Shown one piece after another: positions 6,100-6,679 of a DNA stretch of 6,679 nt (its first letter is position 1; every line of letters begins with the position of its first letter). Under the pieces are notes generated by a model. That model had not been told where the DNA came from. It was given only the letters and a program-made list of their open reading frames with translations, and searched no databases. The stretch spans positions 1-6,679 of the forward strand of contig JBLHGN010000202.1 in the NCBI GenBank assembly GCA_047616325.1, in the 5' to 3' direction. This stretch comes from JBLHGN01 sp047616325 (GTDB lineage Bacteria; Pseudomonadota; Gammaproteobacteria; Pseudomonadales; Cellvibrionaceae). The position numbers and the translations under genes are program-made.

Positions 6100-6120
6100 G
6101 TATAGAAATATCCGCTATAC
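6100..6120. repeat. small inverted repeat GTATAG/CTATAC
   Basis: GTATAG (6100-6105) and CTATAC (6115-6120) are a perfect 6-bp inverted repeat with a 9-base loop, immediately right of the larger nested repeat. It is followed by a direct doublet of GTTTTGA in 6122-6135. It lies about 30 bases upstream of a promoter and could be a regulator site, though this is unproven. Confidence 0.3.
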
Positions 6121-6149
6121 AGTTTTGAGTTTTGAGAAAAGATTTTTGT

Positions 6150-6177
6150 TTGAGCCACTATCTTCTTAAATTATGAT
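6150..6177 (+). promoter_or_regulatory. sigma-70-type promoter for the CBS gene
   Basis: TTGAGC (6150-6155, four of six matches to TTGACA) and TATGAT (6172-6177, five of six to TATAAT) are separated by 16 bases. Transcription would begin near 6184, leaving a leader of about nine bases before the ATG at 6193, so translation would start on a very short leader. Confidence 0.4.
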
Positions 6178-6192
6178 ACAGAGAACGTAGCC

Positions 6193-6605
6193 ATGTTTGG
6201 ATTATACGGTTTAGAAAGTCATGAGTTAATGCCGCTGGCGACCGCATTTAATCGGCAGGTCAAAAAAACCAGCGAAATAAAAGAGCCGAAGTAGATGCAC
6301 AGGACAAACATGATCGTAAAGGGAGTGAGGCTTACAAAAAAATTACCCAATTATCCCCAATAACCCATGAGGTATTAGCAAAAGACATTATGTCATCACG
6401 GGTGCTTATATTGACACCGAATGAAAACCTTGGTGATGCCCTGCGACTATTTGATGAGCATAATGTTCGTCATTTTCCCGTAGTATCGGAAGAGAAAATA
6501 TTGGTAGGAATCATATCCGAGCGCGATGTATTTCGGTATTTGGCAGGATTAACCGACGAGTATCGGCTAAGGAACGTGCACGAAATATCATCCGGATTCC
6601 AATAG
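6193..6605 (+). pseudogene. CBS-domain protein gene, frameshifted and truncated
   Basis: ATG at 6193 opens a frame reading MFGLYGLESHELMPLATAF and then NRQVKKTSEIKEPK before a TAG at 6292-6294. The frame one base earlier carries on without a gap as AEVDAQDKHDRKGSEAYKK, then LAKDIMSSRVLILTPNE and a full CBS motif ending in PVVSEEKILVGIISERDVF. Restoring one base in the A7 run at 6262-6268 joins the two halves. The short N-terminal GL-rich segment, a charged linker and then CBS is a known layout for small bacterial paired-CBS proteins that sense adenine nucleotides. Only one CBS motif is complete. The frame ends NVHEISSGFQ at 6605, which looks like the start of the second motif (VHEIMSSG) cut short. 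Either this is a decayed gene, or the first break is bypassed by slippage at the A-run, which would still leave a half CBS pair. A restart at 6390 would begin inside the domain. Confidence 0.6.
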
Positions 6606-6679
6606 ACTATGATTTGAAGTAAAATTCTATTTTTTGGTGAAAATGCTAAATGAGTTCGCACTATTGTGAAGAGCACGAA
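6606..6679. other. right edge, no gene seen
   Basis: The remaining 74 bases are AT-rich with no open frame of note and no clear terminator. The window may end before the next gene starts. Confidence 0.4.

Noticed and set aside
6470..6676. 68-codon minus-strand ORF at the right edge
   Set aside because: Antisense to the CBS motif, which is clearly the coding strand.

Overview
The window looks like chromosome from a Gram-negative bacterium of moderate-to-low GC, probably a marine or host-associated polysaccharide-degrading gammaproteobacterium. That placement is an inference from a GH16 glycanase with a lipoprotein signal, from group II intron and transposase debris, and from base composition; no rRNA or tRNA anchors it.

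Left part (1-1111) is a graveyard of mobile and broken DNA. It holds a zinc-ribbon transposase fragment (219-509, minus), the 3' end of a group II intron (domains V and VI, splice end near 807, minus), and a 42-codon relic of an FAD enzyme N-terminus (983-1111, minus) that stops where the intron remnant begins.

Middle part (1153-3983, minus) is an apparent two-gene transcription unit: a stand-alone amino-acid adenylation enzyme (2535-3983) followed by an FAD-dependent monooxygenase-like protein (1153-2415). The FAD relic lies 41 bp downstream of the second gene, in the same orientation, and resembles its N-terminus. I infer an ancestral order of adenylation enzyme, FAD enzyme 1, FAD enzyme 2, with the last gene destroyed when mobile DNA arrived. 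An adenylating enzyme plus flavin oxidases fits modification of an amino acid held on a carrier protein, but no carrier protein, thioesterase or transporter is visible here.

Upstream on the same strand is a GH16 endo-glucanase/galactanase-type lipoprotein (4203-5159), probably a separate unit. The only strong Shine-Dalgarno near its start serves a short out-of-frame ORF.

Right part (5160-6679, plus) carries an unrecognised two-helix membrane protein (5537-6028), whose stop codon lies in one arm of a long inverted repeat. After it comes a CBS-domain gene (6193-6605) with a credible sigma-70 promoter. That gene is broken by a one-base frameshift at an A7 run and ends at the start of its second CBS motif. 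The window mixes intact accessory enzymes with at least four decayed loci, so it is best read as a plastic accessory region.
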